Shown here: in pieces, positions 33,983-43,900 of the stretch
Layout: every line of letters starts with the position of its first letter
Numbering within the stretch: the stretch's first letter is position 1
Source: an uncultured Clostridia bacterium
GTDB lineage: Bacteria > Bacillota > Clostridia > Oscillospirales > CAG-272
Length of the DNA stretch: 47,817 bases
Reading direction: 5' to 3'
NCBI GenBank assembly: GCA_944381095.1
Contig: CALWJW010000005.1
Coordinates: 1 to 47,817, forward strand
Notes under the pieces: model-generated
Databases searched by the model: none
The model's input: the letters and a program-made list of their open reading frames with translations, nothing else
Told to the model about the DNA's origin: nothing
Program-made: the position numbers and the translations under genes

Positions 33983-33999
33983 GGTACAACCTTTGTACC
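33983..33999. promoter_or_regulatory. 17-bp palindrome in the divergent region
   Basis: GGTACAA-N3-TTGTACC, a perfect inverted repeat between the divergent gldA and HTH-ADP-ribosylglycohydrolase genes. On the minus strand a TATAAT lies about 12 bases past it (complement of 33969-33974), so it would sit at the gldA -35 region. The HTH protein next door is a candidate ligand. Confidence 0.55.
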
Positions 34000-34100
34000 T
34001 TTTGTAAATCAGGCTGAAAATATAATGGGACAGAAATGAAATTTTCGGTAAACAGTTTTTTACGCAACCGCAGGTAGCAAAACAGGTCAACATTTATTGG

Positions 34101-34129
34101 TTGCAATTTTCAAACAAAAGTGTTATACT
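34101..34129 (+). promoter_or_regulatory. Promoter of the HTH-ADP-ribosylglycohydrolase gene
   Basis: TTGCAA (34101-34106), 17 bases, TATACT (34124-34129), about 67 bases before the ATG. Confidence 0.78.
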
Positions 34130-34195
34130 GCTTACGGTGGTTCTGCTCAGACAACTTAAATAACGGAAGGTCAGATACAATAAAGGAGATTATTT

Positions 34196-35794
34196 ATGGA
34201 TCTGTCGGCAAAAATCAGTTTCCTAAGGTCGGAAAACAGGCTTACACAGGAGGAATTTGCACTGAGGCTTGGTGTTTCAAGGCAATCTGTGCAGAAATGG
34301 GAGTCAGGAAGCTCACAGCCAACGCCTGAGCATCTTGTAAAAATGGCGGGAGAGTTCAATATATCGCTTGACGGATTTCTTTGCGAAAAAAGCCTAAGGA
34401 TAGCCGAAGAAACAGAGCGTGATATAAAACCAGTATATTCCTCTTTACACGGATGGCAGAAATATTCGGCAGGACTTGACGTTGAGTATGCCCAGTGTCT
34501 TGACGAAGGGCTTGAAGTGGAAAAATACAAACCTTACTTCGACTCGGTAAAATCGCTACCGGAAGGGGAACTCCGTGAAGCGGCGGCAGACATCGTTTTC
34601 AGGCTGATACGCGGGTGCAGAACAAGGGAAGGTTACGGTTTTTATGAGCCCTCCGACTACATAAACATAGTTTCCTGCCGTCCTGACAGCGGCAGAAAAG
34701 CTGTAAAGGCGCCGGATAAAAGTACGCTGAAAAGCAAGATCGAGGGCGCATGGTACGGAAGGATATGCGGTTGTCTTCTCGGAAAACCGATAGAAGGTAT
34801 CAAAAGGAAAGAGCTTATACCGTTTCTGAAAAAAACCGGAAATTACCCCATGAGAAGATATATAGTGTCCGGTGACGTCATTGACTGTGAGTCGCTCGGT
34901 AATAAATTTGTCATAAGGGACAATTTTGCAGATAAACTCGCAAGTGCCCCGTCTGACGACGACACAAATTACACGGTTTTGTATCAGAAACTTATCGAAC
35001 GATACGGAGTCGGATTCACCCCGGGTGAGGTATCGGATTTCTGGCTGAAAATGCAACCTAAGGACGCATACTGTACCGCGGAACGGGTGGCGTTCTGCAA
35101 TTTTGTCAACGGATATCTGCCCCCGGATTCAGCTGTTCGCAAAAATCCGTACCGGGAGTGGATCGGAGCGCAGATAAGAGGGGATTATTTCGGATATATA
35201 AATCCGGGCGATCCCGCAAAAGCGGCGGAAATGGCGTACAGGGACGCTTGTATATCCCACGTCAAAAACGGAATATACGGTGAAATGTTCGTTGCGGCAA
35301 TGATAGCCGAAGCCGCAGTAAATGATGAGATAACCGACATTGTGAGAGCGGGTTTGGATCAGATACCGGAAAAGAGCCGACTGTTTACTGAGATCAGCGG
35401 GATGCTTGACGATTACCGGAGCGGTACCGATTACAGTACAGCGATAAACAAAATAACCGCAAAATACAACGACGAATCGGGGCATCACTGGTGTCATACC
35501 GTTTCAAATGCGAGGATAGTAACGGCGGCGCTGTTGTACGGCGAAGGGGATTTCGGCAGATCGGTCGGACTTGCCGTGCAGGAGGGATTTGACACCGACT
35601 GTAACGGAGCGACTGTGGGCTCCGTCATCGGTATTATGAAAGGTTCTGAGGCAATCGGAGAATGCTGGAAAAAACCTATCAACGGCAGACTTAAAACAGA
35701 TATTTTCGGATGCGAAACAGTAACGGTTGAAGAACTTGTAAGCAAAACGCTTGAACACATAGAGCAGAATGTCCCTGATAAAAGTGACAGATAA
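34196..35794 (+). CDS. XRE helix-turn-helix fused to ADP-ribosylglycohydrolase
   Basis: 532 residues. Residues 1-65 are an XRE-type DNA-binding domain: KISFLRSENRLTQEEFALRLGVSRQSVQKWESGSSQPTPEHLVKMAGEFNISLDGFL. A linker (about 66-180) leads to an ADP-ribosylglycohydrolase domain: KIEGAWYGRICGCLLGKPIEG (181-201), the acidic metal motif SDDDTNYT (253-260), and GFDTDCNGATVGSVIG (464-479). The metal ligands look intact, so the enzyme is probably active on an ADP-ribosyl or related N-glycosidic substrate. AAAGGAG precedes the ATG. It is upstream of GH43 and divergent from gldA. It could be a sensor-regulator whose catalytic domain binds a nucleoside or sugar ligand, which is inference. Confidence 0.9.
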   Translation: MDLSAKISFLRSENRLTQEEFALRLGVSRQSVQKWESGSSQPTPEHLVKMAGEFNISLDGFLCEKSLRIAEETERDIKPVYSSLHGWQKYSAGLDVEYAQCLDEGLEVEKYKPYFDSVKSLPEGELREAAADIVFRLIRGCRTREGYGFYEPSDYINIVSCRPDSGRKAVKAPDKSTLKSKIEGAWYGRICGCLLGKPIEGIKRKELIPFLKKTGNYPMRRYIVSGDVIDCESLGNKFVIRDNFADKLASAPSDDDTNYTVLYQKLIERYGVGFTPGEVSDFWLKMQPKDAYCTAERVAFCNFVNGYLPPDSAVRKNPYREWIGAQIRGDYFGYINPGDPAKAAEMAYRDACISHVKNGIYGEMFVAAMIAEAAVNDEITDIVRAGLDQIPEKSRLFTEISGMLDDYRSGTDYSTAINKITAKYNDESGHHWCHTVSNARIVTAALLYGEGDFGRSVGLAVQEGFDTDCNGATVGSVIGIMKGSEAIGECWKKPINGRLKTDIFGCETVTVEELVSKTLEHIEQNVPDKSDR

Positions 35795-36000
35795 TAAAAC
35801 AAGTGCACCCGAAAAATAAAATAAGCACATCCGGAACGGGAGAACGCTTATGATTTCCGACAACCGGAAATTTTGGGAAAACAGCATATTAAGCTTTATC
35901 CGGTCTGTCTTATCTCAGCGTTCCGATAATGGTTGCGCTGTATCAGATAGTCAGAGCGGGTTTATCCGACAAAAAATAACAGAAGAAAGGAAATATGTAT

Positions 36001-37230
36001 ATGAATCCCATATTGCCGAGAAAATATTTCACCCCTGACGCCGAGGCTCACCCGATGCCGGACGGAAGACTTTACATATATGGCTCAAATGACAAAAGCG
36101 GAGCGAATTACTATTGCAGTACACAGTATCTTGTGTATTCAACCGACAATGAAAATCTTGAAGACTGGAAGGTGCACGGCGTATCGTTTGACAACAGTGC
36201 CGACAGGGCTGATGCCGGTTGGGCACCGGGCAATATCCTGTATGCGCCGGACGCCATCTGCAAGGACGGCAGATATTATCTTTACCTTTGTACGCAGAGC
36301 CAGACAGAGGGAGTGGCGGTTTCCGACAAACCCTTTGGACCGTTTACCGATGCCGTGCAGATAAAGGATATAACCGGAATTGATCCGGCGATATTTGTAG
36401 ACGATGACGGACAGGCTTATTATTTATGGGGGCAGTTCAGCTTAAACGGTGCGAGACTTAACCCGGATATGAGAACACTTGAAAAGGGCAGTACCGTACA
36501 TAATATCCTCACAGAACAGGAACACGGATTCCATGAGGGTTCGTCTCTCAGAAAAATTAACGGACGGTATTATCTGGTATATACCGATATTTCACGCGGG
36601 CGCGCGACCTGTCTGTCATACGCCGTGGCTGATAAGCCTCTCGGTCCGTACAGAAAAGGCGGTGTGATAATCGACAACACAGGCTGTGATCCGCAGACAT
36701 GGAACAATCACGGTTCGATAACCGAATACAAGGGAAGATACTATGTGTTTTATCACAGGTCCACACAGAACAGCAGGTATTCACGCAGGGTTTGTGTCGA
36801 ACCGATAAAAATAAACGAAGACGGTTCGATAGATGAAGTGCCGATGACTTCAAACGGCGCCTCTGCTCCGATAAACGCATTTGATACTATTGATGCGTCG
36901 GTTGCCTGCCGCATGAGCCGGGATGTATATATTCATCCGTCAGAAGACGGAAAGGAGGTCGTCGGATGTACGGAAAGCGGTCGCTTCGGGAGTGGCTGGG
37001 CTGAATACAGATACATCGACTTTCCGTCTGCGGCGGAAAAGTGTACTGTATTCTCAGGCGGAAGCGGCAGTATAGGGTTAATGGCAGACGGTAAAGGTGA
37101 AATAGGCAGAGGGGAGATATCAGAAGGAAAGTGTGTTATCAGGCTGACCGAAAAAATTACCGGAAGACGTGTTATCTGGCTGCTGATCAGCGGAAAGGAT
37201 ATAGAGCTTAGAAATTTCAGATTCGGGTGA
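36001..37230 (+). CDS. GH43 family glycosidase
   Basis: A five-bladed beta-propeller beta-xylosidase/alpha-arabinofuranosidase-type enzyme. 409 residues from ATG 36001 (ATG 35995 is two codons earlier; AAAGG lies 4 and 10 bases from the two). Catalytic residues are visible: Asp13 in TPDAEAH, Asp128 in GIDPAIF and Glu179 in FHEGSSLRK. The last 120 residues look like a short beta-sandwich accessory module. No signal peptide, so it acts on imported oligosaccharides. It follows the HTH gene at about 200 bases; a terminator shared with the convergent beta-helix gene ends it. Confidence 0.92.
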   Translation: MNPILPRKYFTPDAEAHPMPDGRLYIYGSNDKSGANYYCSTQYLVYSTDNENLEDWKVHGVSFDNSADRADAGWAPGNILYAPDAICKDGRYYLYLCTQSQTEGVAVSDKPFGPFTDAVQIKDITGIDPAIFVDDDGQAYYLWGQFSLNGARLNPDMRTLEKGSTVHNILTEQEHGFHEGSSLRKINGRYYLVYTDISRGRATCLSYAVADKPLGPYRKGGVIIDNTGCDPQTWNNHGSITEYKGRYYVFYHRSTQNSRYSRRVCVEPIKINEDGSIDEVPMTSNGASAPINAFDTIDASVACRMSRDVYIHPSEDGKEVVGCTESGRFGSGWAEYRYIDFPSAAEKCTVFSGGSGSIGLMADGKGEIGRGEISEGKCVIRLTEKITGRRVIWLLISGKDIELRNFRFG

Positions 37231-37520
37231 AGCTGATGCTCTGACTGCTTGATTTTCAAGCTCCGGGTTTGATCAAAGGCGGATTTTAAATTCTTTTCCG
37301 GTTTATGCGTCTGCACTGAATTAGTACCGCATATGTTAAAGTAAGCGAAAACTGTCCGCTGTTTAAAACGGATAATTGTTTTCCTGAAATCTGCCCAAAG
37401 ACTTCGCCTTTTTCAGATCGGTTTTTTCGGCATATTTTCTTTAAAACGTTCAAAACGGTTATTATGTTATCTATGAGACTTAAAGCGTTCGGCGCATAAC
37501 AAATCAAATACTCAAAATAA

Positions 37521-37563
37521 CAACTCCGCAAAGGAAAGGTATATTTCCTTTGCGGAGTTGTTT
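37521..37563. terminator. Bidirectional terminator
   Basis: A 17-bp perfect stem, CAACTCCGCAAAGGAAA (37521-37537) / TTTCCTTTGCGGAGTTG (37544-37560), with a GGTATA loop. It lies between the convergent GH43 and beta-helix genes. The 290 bases between the GH43 stop and this stem hold nothing else I can support. Confidence 0.88.
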
Positions 37564-37596
37564 ATGCAGTTTGAAAGAAGCAGGAATTTCCGGTAC

Positions 37597-38760
37597 TCAC
37601 TTGACTTTTATTTTGTCTGAAACAGTACAGCTTCCCGTAATGCAGTCCCGCATTACAATATTTTCAAATGCTGAAACAGTGTTGATGAAAGGTATTTTAC
37701 AGTCAAATTCAACGTTAACGCAGTCAAGCATTATGTTGGAAGTTACCGGTTCAATGCCTCCCGGATAATATGAACGGCTGTATCTGCCGGAATCGTAATG
37801 CAGTGAAAAGGGTATTCTCGGTTTTTCGAGAAAAATATTTCTGAAAACAACATTCCGCACTGCACAGTTGTTTATCGGCTCGTTCTGAACCATGACCCAG
37901 GTTATTCCGTCAAGAACTTGCTTGCCTTTTTCGTGATTCGGGCGCGTTTTTGAAATATAGATTTTTCCGTCAGGGTCTGCCGAAACACGGTAAAGTCTGC
38001 CGCCGGATATCACCGTATCTGATTTCTGCACCTGCATTCCTTCGTACCATTCGACCCACGTTCCGGAAAGAATGCGGCAGAAATAACCTATTGCAGGTCT
38101 GTTCTTTGAATCGGCAAGGTCAAAACAGTTTTCAACAATCCCGTTCTCTATCCAGCCGAGTTCGGGATTTGAGGTATCATAATCGTGGGCGTTTAACGCA
38201 ATGGCGTCGTCTTCCGTTTCAAAAATGCAGTTTCTTACCGTGAAACGGCTTCCTCTTCCGAAATGAATGCCGTCCTTGTCGCCCTTGATTATCGCATCTT
38301 CGATAATAACATCGTAGAATGTGCAGATGTGTACTGCGAATTGCGCTTTACCGAGATCGTAGCAACGGAAGCCTGTGATTTTTATATCATCTGCGTAGTG
38401 AAAAGCGAGCTGACCGCGAAGCCCGAAGACATTGAAATTGCAGCAGTCAACACCGTTTACCATTATACCGAGATTTTCAATGACAATGTGACTGTCATAA
38501 GTTTTGCATAGGGCGCCTTTATTTAAGATGACGTTGCAGAACGGAGCGATTTCGGCAGTTTTGCAAAGGAAAACTCCGTTTGCGCATTTAAGAGTTGTTC
38601 GGCTTCCTATGTAAACTGTCTTCGCAATTTTGTAAATTCCGGGTTCTGATATTACTACGGTACCGCCTTTGTCGAAAATCTTTTGCAGTAATTCGGCGTT
38701 TTCAACGCCGTTCTTTTCGGTTGAAAAGCCGAGAGCGTTGGCGTTCAGGTAATTTTCCAT
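37597..38760 (-). CDS. GH28/pectate-lyase-superfamily right-handed beta-helix protein
   Basis: 387 residues from ATG 38760, GGAGG six bases upstream. The N-terminus DYxxxxGVENAxxLQKIFDKGGTVVISEPGIYKIAKTVYIGSRTTLKC is the pectate-lyase-superfamily entry strand. Repeated coils include DVIIEDAIIKGDKDGIHFGRGSRFTVRNC and FETEDDAIALNAHDYD, which resemble the GH28 DD-type active-site coil. A polygalacturonase-like or rhamnogalacturonan-type hydrolase is likely, though the usual His-Gly and Arg-x-Lys motifs are not clear. No signal peptide. A 15-bp palindrome (38822-38836) lies upstream, next to an IclR regulator. Confidence 0.83.
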   Translation of the reverse strand: MENYLNANALGFSTEKNGVENAELLQKIFDKGGTVVISEPGIYKIAKTVYIGSRTTLKCANGVFLCKTAEIAPFCNVILNKGALCKTYDSHIVIENLGIMVNGVDCCNFNVFGLRGQLAFHYADDIKITGFRCYDLGKAQFAVHICTFYDVIIEDAIIKGDKDGIHFGRGSRFTVRNCIFETEDDAIALNAHDYDTSNPELGWIENGIVENCFDLADSKNRPAIGYFCRILSGTWVEWYEGMQVQKSDTVISGGRLYRVSADPDGKIYISKTRPNHEKGKQVLDGITWVMVQNEPINNCAVRNVVFRNIFLEKPRIPFSLHYDSGRYSRSYYPGGIEPVTSNIMLDCVNVEFDCKIPFINTVSAFENIVMRDCITGSCTVSDKIKVK

Positions 38761-38821
38761 CTGTACCTCCTGATTTTTTACCATATTACTTATTTTGAAA
38801 ATAAAAACAAAAAATACCGAG

Positions 38822-38836
38822 GTGACATGCTGTCAC
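38822..38836. promoter_or_regulatory. 15-bp palindrome, candidate operator
   Basis: GTGACA-TGC-TGTCAC, a perfect palindrome upstream of the beta-helix gene (start at 38760), within 100 bases of the IclR stop. It could be an IclR-type site. Confidence 0.45.
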
Positions 38837-38930
38837 GGCTGATATTTCTAAACTTTTCCCGGATGATATTGTAAAGCTTTCGGAATGAATGTGAAAACGA
38901 CTGTGAAAGTGAAAAGTGAAGTGCGGAAAT

Positions 38931-39674
38931 TCAATTACATGCTTTTGTTCCGATGATAAATTTTTGTGAAAGTTTTTCACAGGCATTTTTGAGCAGTGCC
39001 GAATAATCTTGCAGTGTTTTGCCGCTCATTCTGAAAGAAAGTCCGGAAATTCCGATTGCGCCGGCAATCTGATTTTCAGAATAAAAAACAGGACAGGCGA
39101 CGCAGGTAAGTCCTATGTGAGACTCTTCTAAGTCGTATGCGATACAGTCGGTCCTGATTTTGCACAGTTGTCTGCGGAATGACTCTTTATCTCTGACAGT
39201 ATTTATTGTTTTTGCCTTGAATTCGGTGTTGTTGAGGTAGTCATCAAGTTGTTTTCCGTCAAGGAAAGCGAGCAGGCATTTTCCCATTGCGGAAGAATAC
39301 GAATCGTACGCAAACCCCACACTCGAAACGAATTTTATTGATTCTGTACTTTCGTACCGGTCAATAACAAGTGTTTTAAGCGACGTGTCAAGTCTGGTCA
39401 GCAGTACCGTCTCGCGGGTTTCCCTTGAAAGATATGCCATGGTTTCCGCCGCATCTCTAACTATTGAAACGGCAGGTTTAAGAGAGTTTCCGAGAAAATA
39501 GAGCTTAGGCGTCAGCCGGTAACTGCTGTCTGAATGATTCTTTACGACGTAATTTTTCAGTTCAAGCTCTTTCATGATCCTGAAAACAGAGTTTGATGAA
39601 ACCGACAGAAGCTGTGAAAGCTCGGTGACGGTGTAGTTTTTGTTGCCACACGCCATCACCTCGAGTATTTCCAT
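38931..39674 (-). CDS. IclR family regulator with likely N-terminal frameshift
   Basis: A winged-helix repressor with a C-terminal effector domain, 247 residues from ATG 39674. Recognition region TVTELSQLLSVSSNSVFRIMKELELKNYVV; the effector domain runs from about 75 with SSAMGKCLLAF and the Cys-containing LTCVACPVF and GAIGISGL. The ATG at 39674 has no ribosome binding site. An ATG at 39717 with GGAG upstream encodes MDDKKYSAPAAKK, a normal IclR start, but it is out of frame across an A8 run; seven A residues would join the two. So the gene may be broken, slippage-dependent or miscalled. It lies beside the beta-helix gene it may control. Confidence 0.85.
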   Translation of the reverse strand: MEILEVMACGNKNYTVTELSQLLSVSSNSVFRIMKELELKNYVVKNHSDSSYRLTPKLYFLGNSLKPAVSIVRDAAETMAYLSRETRETVLLTRLDTSLKTLVIDRYESTESIKFVSSVGFAYDSYSSAMGKCLLAFLDGKQLDDYLNNTEFKAKTINTVRDKESFRRQLCKIRTDCIAYDLEESHIGLTCVACPVFYSENQIAGAIGISGLSFRMSGKTLQDYSALLKNACEKLSQKFIIGTKACN

Positions 39675-39872
39675 TACTTTTTTTTGCCGCCGGAGCCGAA
39701 TATTTTTTATCGTCCATAACTACTCCGTGTTTATTTCTGGACTGATTATATCATATTTTATTGCAAAATTCCATACGGTTCAGGTTTTTTTAAAAGAAAA
39801 ATTTTTCACTTTGTACAATGTCATCCGCATAAACGTTGACGTATTAAGTTTGTTATTTTTTTTACTCAGTAC

Positions 39873-40580
39873 ATTTCGATTCAGAAACTCGGAGGAAATG
39901 CCCCGGCGATCGTTATGGCGGATGCCGATATAGACTCGGCGGTGAAACACATTTGCAACGGAAAATTTTCAAACGCAGGTCAGGTTTGCGTCAGTCCGAA
40001 CAGAGTTTTTGTTCACACGGCGGTTATTGACAAATTTATTAAGGGCGTACTGCATTTTACAGATGGTATAACTCTCGGCAGCGGCAAAACTCCCGGAAAA
40101 TTTGTCATGGGACCGCTCAGTACTGAGAACGCGGTCAGAAATACGGAAAGTTTTGTTTCCGACGCTGTAAGTAAAGGCGGTAACATAGCTTGCGTAGGTA
40201 AAAGAACCGGAAAAGGTTACTATTTTATGCCGACAGTAATTACCGGAGTCAAACGGAATATGGACGTTTACCTGAAAGAGGTTTTCGGACCGATAATGAC
40301 GGTTATCGAATTTGACAACAGTGACGATCCGGCAGAGCTTGCCAACGACACAGAGTACGGACTTGCGGCTTACAATATATACACAGCTTCGGTTTCCACC
40401 GCATTACGGCTCAGTGAAGAAATAAAAGCGGGTGACGTGTCGGTAAACAGTCCCAAATACGGTTACAATCTCCCGCACGGGGGCTTAAAGGAAAGCGGAA
40501 TAGGCAAAGACTGTTCGCTTTACTGCATAAGAGAATACTTTGATGTAAAAAGGATTTCAATTGACAAGGGGGCAAGGTAA
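39873..40580 (+). pseudogene. 5'-truncated aldehyde dehydrogenase
   Basis: C-terminal half of an NAD(P)-dependent aldehyde dehydrogenase. Homology begins abruptly at ISIQKLGGNAPAIVMADADID, where a full protein would have about 240 more residues (the NAD-binding half). The usual ELGG Glu is replaced by Lys (KLGG). The catalytic Cys (NAGQVCVSPNRVF) and the EVFGPI segment remain. The frame is open from 39840 with no good start; ATG 39915 gives 221 residues. Upstream bases are unrelated AT-rich sequence. It is a deletion remnant of a larger sugar-aldehyde pathway gene, perhaps once regulated by the IclR. Confidence 0.83.
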
Positions 40581-40839
40581 AAATCAGATTTTATGATCAT
40601 CATTCAGTTGCGTCGAAAAGGATAAACAAATTTGTCGGCAAGTCATGATCCGAGGATTCACAGACAAATGCCGGTAACAAACGTCATTGATTGGTTGATG
40701 AAAAGTAATTACACATTTAAGTATTACGTTGAATAAGTTTTTTGAGATCAGTTAATGAAATATACTTTAAATAGCTGAACAGGTAAAATCTAAGCAGACG
40801 GTTCAGTTGTAACACTTCTGAATTTTATGTACATATACA
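40581..40839. other. Gene-free region
   Basis: AT-rich, no supported gene, repeat or promoter. Confidence 0.35.
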
Positions 40840-40877
40840 AATGAGCCACCCTTAAAGGGGTGGCTCATTATTTTGTT
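40840..40877. terminator. Bidirectional terminator
   Basis: A 12-bp stem, AATGAGCCACCC (40840-40851) / GGGTGGCTCATT (40858-40869), TTAAAG loop, then ATTTTGTTTG. It lies just past the stop of the minus-strand lyase and after the dehydrogenase remnant. Confidence 0.85.
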
Positions 40878-40913
40878 TGTTACCTGAAAACCGGATTTAA
40901 AACAGACTGATTC

Positions 40914-43900
40914 TTATCTGTCAACCTGCCAGTCCTTGATGTCAGTCCAGGTGTAGGAGTGAGGACCGTCTGAAAGAAGTCTGCAAACAACGGCTAGCTT
41001 GACTTCTGATACATTTTCGGCTATCGCAACAAGCTTCTGCATACCGTCACGATTATATTCACCGGGAGTCATTATAAGTCCGGTTTCAGGGAGGTAGTCT
41101 GAGGAACGTACTTCGAATTTGAAGTCTCCTGAGTATCCTTCCGGCACTACGATCTCACAGAGAAGCGTCTTTCCCTGATATTCTATGAGAGCAGACTTTT
41201 TATCCTCTCCGATAGTTACTTTGCCGTCCTCGACAACATGACCCATCCAAAGGACGTTCGAAGGTCCGGTGAGTGTCATTTCATCCTGTATAATAACGGT
41301 AGAGCGGTTATCAGTCAGATACATGCCGCGTACATTCTGTCCTGCGGTTGTTTGAGCGGTAGCAGCGTCACGATACGCACATCCCATGTCGATCACCGCG
41401 AGCGCAGAGGAATTTCCGCTCTCAAATCTCAATATCTTTGAAACAGCGGAGTACTTCTGGTCGAAGTTGGTACCCTGTCCTTTATCACCGGCTGAACCAT
41501 TATTTGTATTTACATAAGCGGGATTTATGATAAGAGTATTCTGACCTTCGGCTCTGTTACGGTAATACCAGTAGCGGTAAGGATTTGAGAAGTATGTAAC
41601 GCTTCCGTTACTACTGTAACCGGTCAGGTTGTATTCATCCGCACCGAGATCCATAAAGAATCTCGTTCCTCCGTATTCCACGATAAAGTTTCCGATATCG
41701 AGCTGTCCGTGAGAAGCGGCGTTTGCTCCGCCGTGCAGACCGCAGAACAAGGCGCTGTCCGTCCAGTCTGACCGGAATGTTACTGTATCTATTCCGTAAT
41801 AGCAGTAATCAAGCTTCAAAGCAATATCAGTCGTATAGTTATCCACTCCGTACCACATCATATCCCAGACTCCGGGACGTGATTTACCGGTGTTTATCTG
41901 GTTGAAACGGAGTCCTCCGATCGAAGTATCTCCCGAAAAATCAGCCATCCAGAAGTAAAGCTGGGTATCCGGCAGTCCGACGCCTGCGTCGTGGTAGTTC
42001 CAGGTACCGGTGGCGGTCGACGCAACGCCGCTTATGAAATAATAGGATTCCTTGAAGCCGGGAGCGTTGACAAATCCCTGATCGGAGCCGGTAGCAGATG
42101 TTATCGAAGCTATGAAATTAACCGAATAAGTTGTACCGTAGGACCAGTAGCCGGGACCTTCCGGATAACCACCGTCAGGTGCGTAACCTTCAAAGAGACC
42201 AGCCGGGAAAGAGAACATTACGCAGTCAAGCAGATATTCGGATGCTGCTCTGAATTCATCGTTTACGTTTGCGAACGCAAGAGCCATAGTGCCTATACCG
42301 CCGTTACATACGGCATTCCAGTTATTTGTCCAAATGTATTTATCGAATTTGAATGTGCTCGTGAATTTTCCTTTCGTAGTTGTCATGTACGGGAAAGAAC
42401 TGCTTCCGGCAGTATATCTGTTCCAGACCTCTCCGTCTTCTTCTGCCAGCTGCTCGTCATTATACTTTTGCAGATTACTCGGATCAGACCACCAATCGAA
42501 CAGCTCGCCGAATCCCATTGCGCTGCCGTAACCGAGTTCCCATATGGCATCTTCGAGGGTTTTGAGTGTTTTGCTGTCCTCAGCGAGGTAATCATAGCAC
42601 CAGTCGTAGGCTATCGAATAACCGAACATCAGCTCACCGGTGTCAAGATAGTGCTCAGGGTGCCAGCTTCTGCAATTTGTCAGAACGTTATCGACGAATC
42701 TTGCCGTTGAAGTCATAGTTCTCTCAACTTTTTTGGCGTACGCCTCATTGTCTGTCATTTTATAAAGAAAAGCATAGTTAAGAAGGTCGTCCATGACGTC
42801 ACGGGACATCTGAAGAAGTCTGTATCCGTCGGAAAGCTCGAAGTACGGGTTTTTGCTGTTATAGTTCGAAGTTCCTTCTGCATAAGCGGATTCGTATCTG
42901 CTGAACCAGGAAGCATATACCGGATCAGTTTCGATCAGCTCTTTCATCTGGTCAAAATGCTCCTGCGTCATTATCAGCTTGGTATGACCGTCTTCGCCGT
43001 GAAGTGCGTTCATGTCCTCTATGATTTCCGCACCTGTGTAGTTTTTGAAAGCTATCACCTCAATGAGGTTGTATATTTCGTTAAGCTGCTTTTCGCCCTC
43101 TTTGTAGTTACCGTCTGTGGAAGTAACGTACATATTCTCGATGTCTGAGAATACCGCAAGTCCCATCTGATCATAGAATAACTGGTATCCGAGAGCTTCT
43201 GCGGCAACTTCCATCGGAACCGCAAGATACTGTCCGACATTTATCAGCTTTGAAGAGAGTGCAACACCCGGGTTAAATCCTCTGTCTGATCCGACATATT
43301 CCACTGTGTCGCCGAGATTGTATTCAAAGGATTTGCCGTTATATTTAAATGTAACCTTTTCTTTCGTTGCCGAAAGTTCGGTGGCGCCTCTGTGCTCTGC
43401 GAGAATGGCTATCGGAACGAAAGTGGTATCTCCGTCGGCGGTAACCCCGACTTTTTCGCTCATGTCGAGTATGTAACGGTTCTGGTTGTAAAGATACGCG
43501 TTGCAGTCTTCATAGAAGCAAACTGCGTTTTCCACTTTCGGGAAGGCATAACCGAGTATAGTTCCCGTTTTCTGAGAGTTTGCGTAGACGGAGCCAAGGT
43601 AAAATTTTACGACCGAAGTGACGATAGCGGTATTCGATGCGTCTATTACGATTGATTTTACGTTGGACTTATCGAGAAGCACAGTGGATGTTCCGGTTTC
43701 CGCGTCATATTTGTAGGACTTATCCGAAAGGGTGTTGGTTTCGCTGAAAACGAATTTATACTGATGCCATCCCGGATGAGCAACTATTGTCCTGACAGTA
43801 GTGACATCCTTCGGATCATGCGGGTCGGTAAACGAAGCCTGAGAACTGTGTGTGGTTCCGTCACCGGTCACAAAGGAGAAAAGGAATGTGATGTTTTCTT

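Noticed and set aside
35850..36038. 62-codon frame before GH43 with a GGGAG-type ribosome binding site
   Set aside because: It overlaps the GH43 start in another frame and resembles no family; a leader peptide is possible but unsupported.
37550..37768. Small plus-strand frame overlapping the beta-helix gene
   Set aside because: Starts within the terminator stem and is antisense to the GH28-like gene.
41991..42710. 239-codon plus-strand frame inside the heparinase-family lipoprotein
   Set aside because: Antisense shadow of a gene with clear domains and signal peptide.
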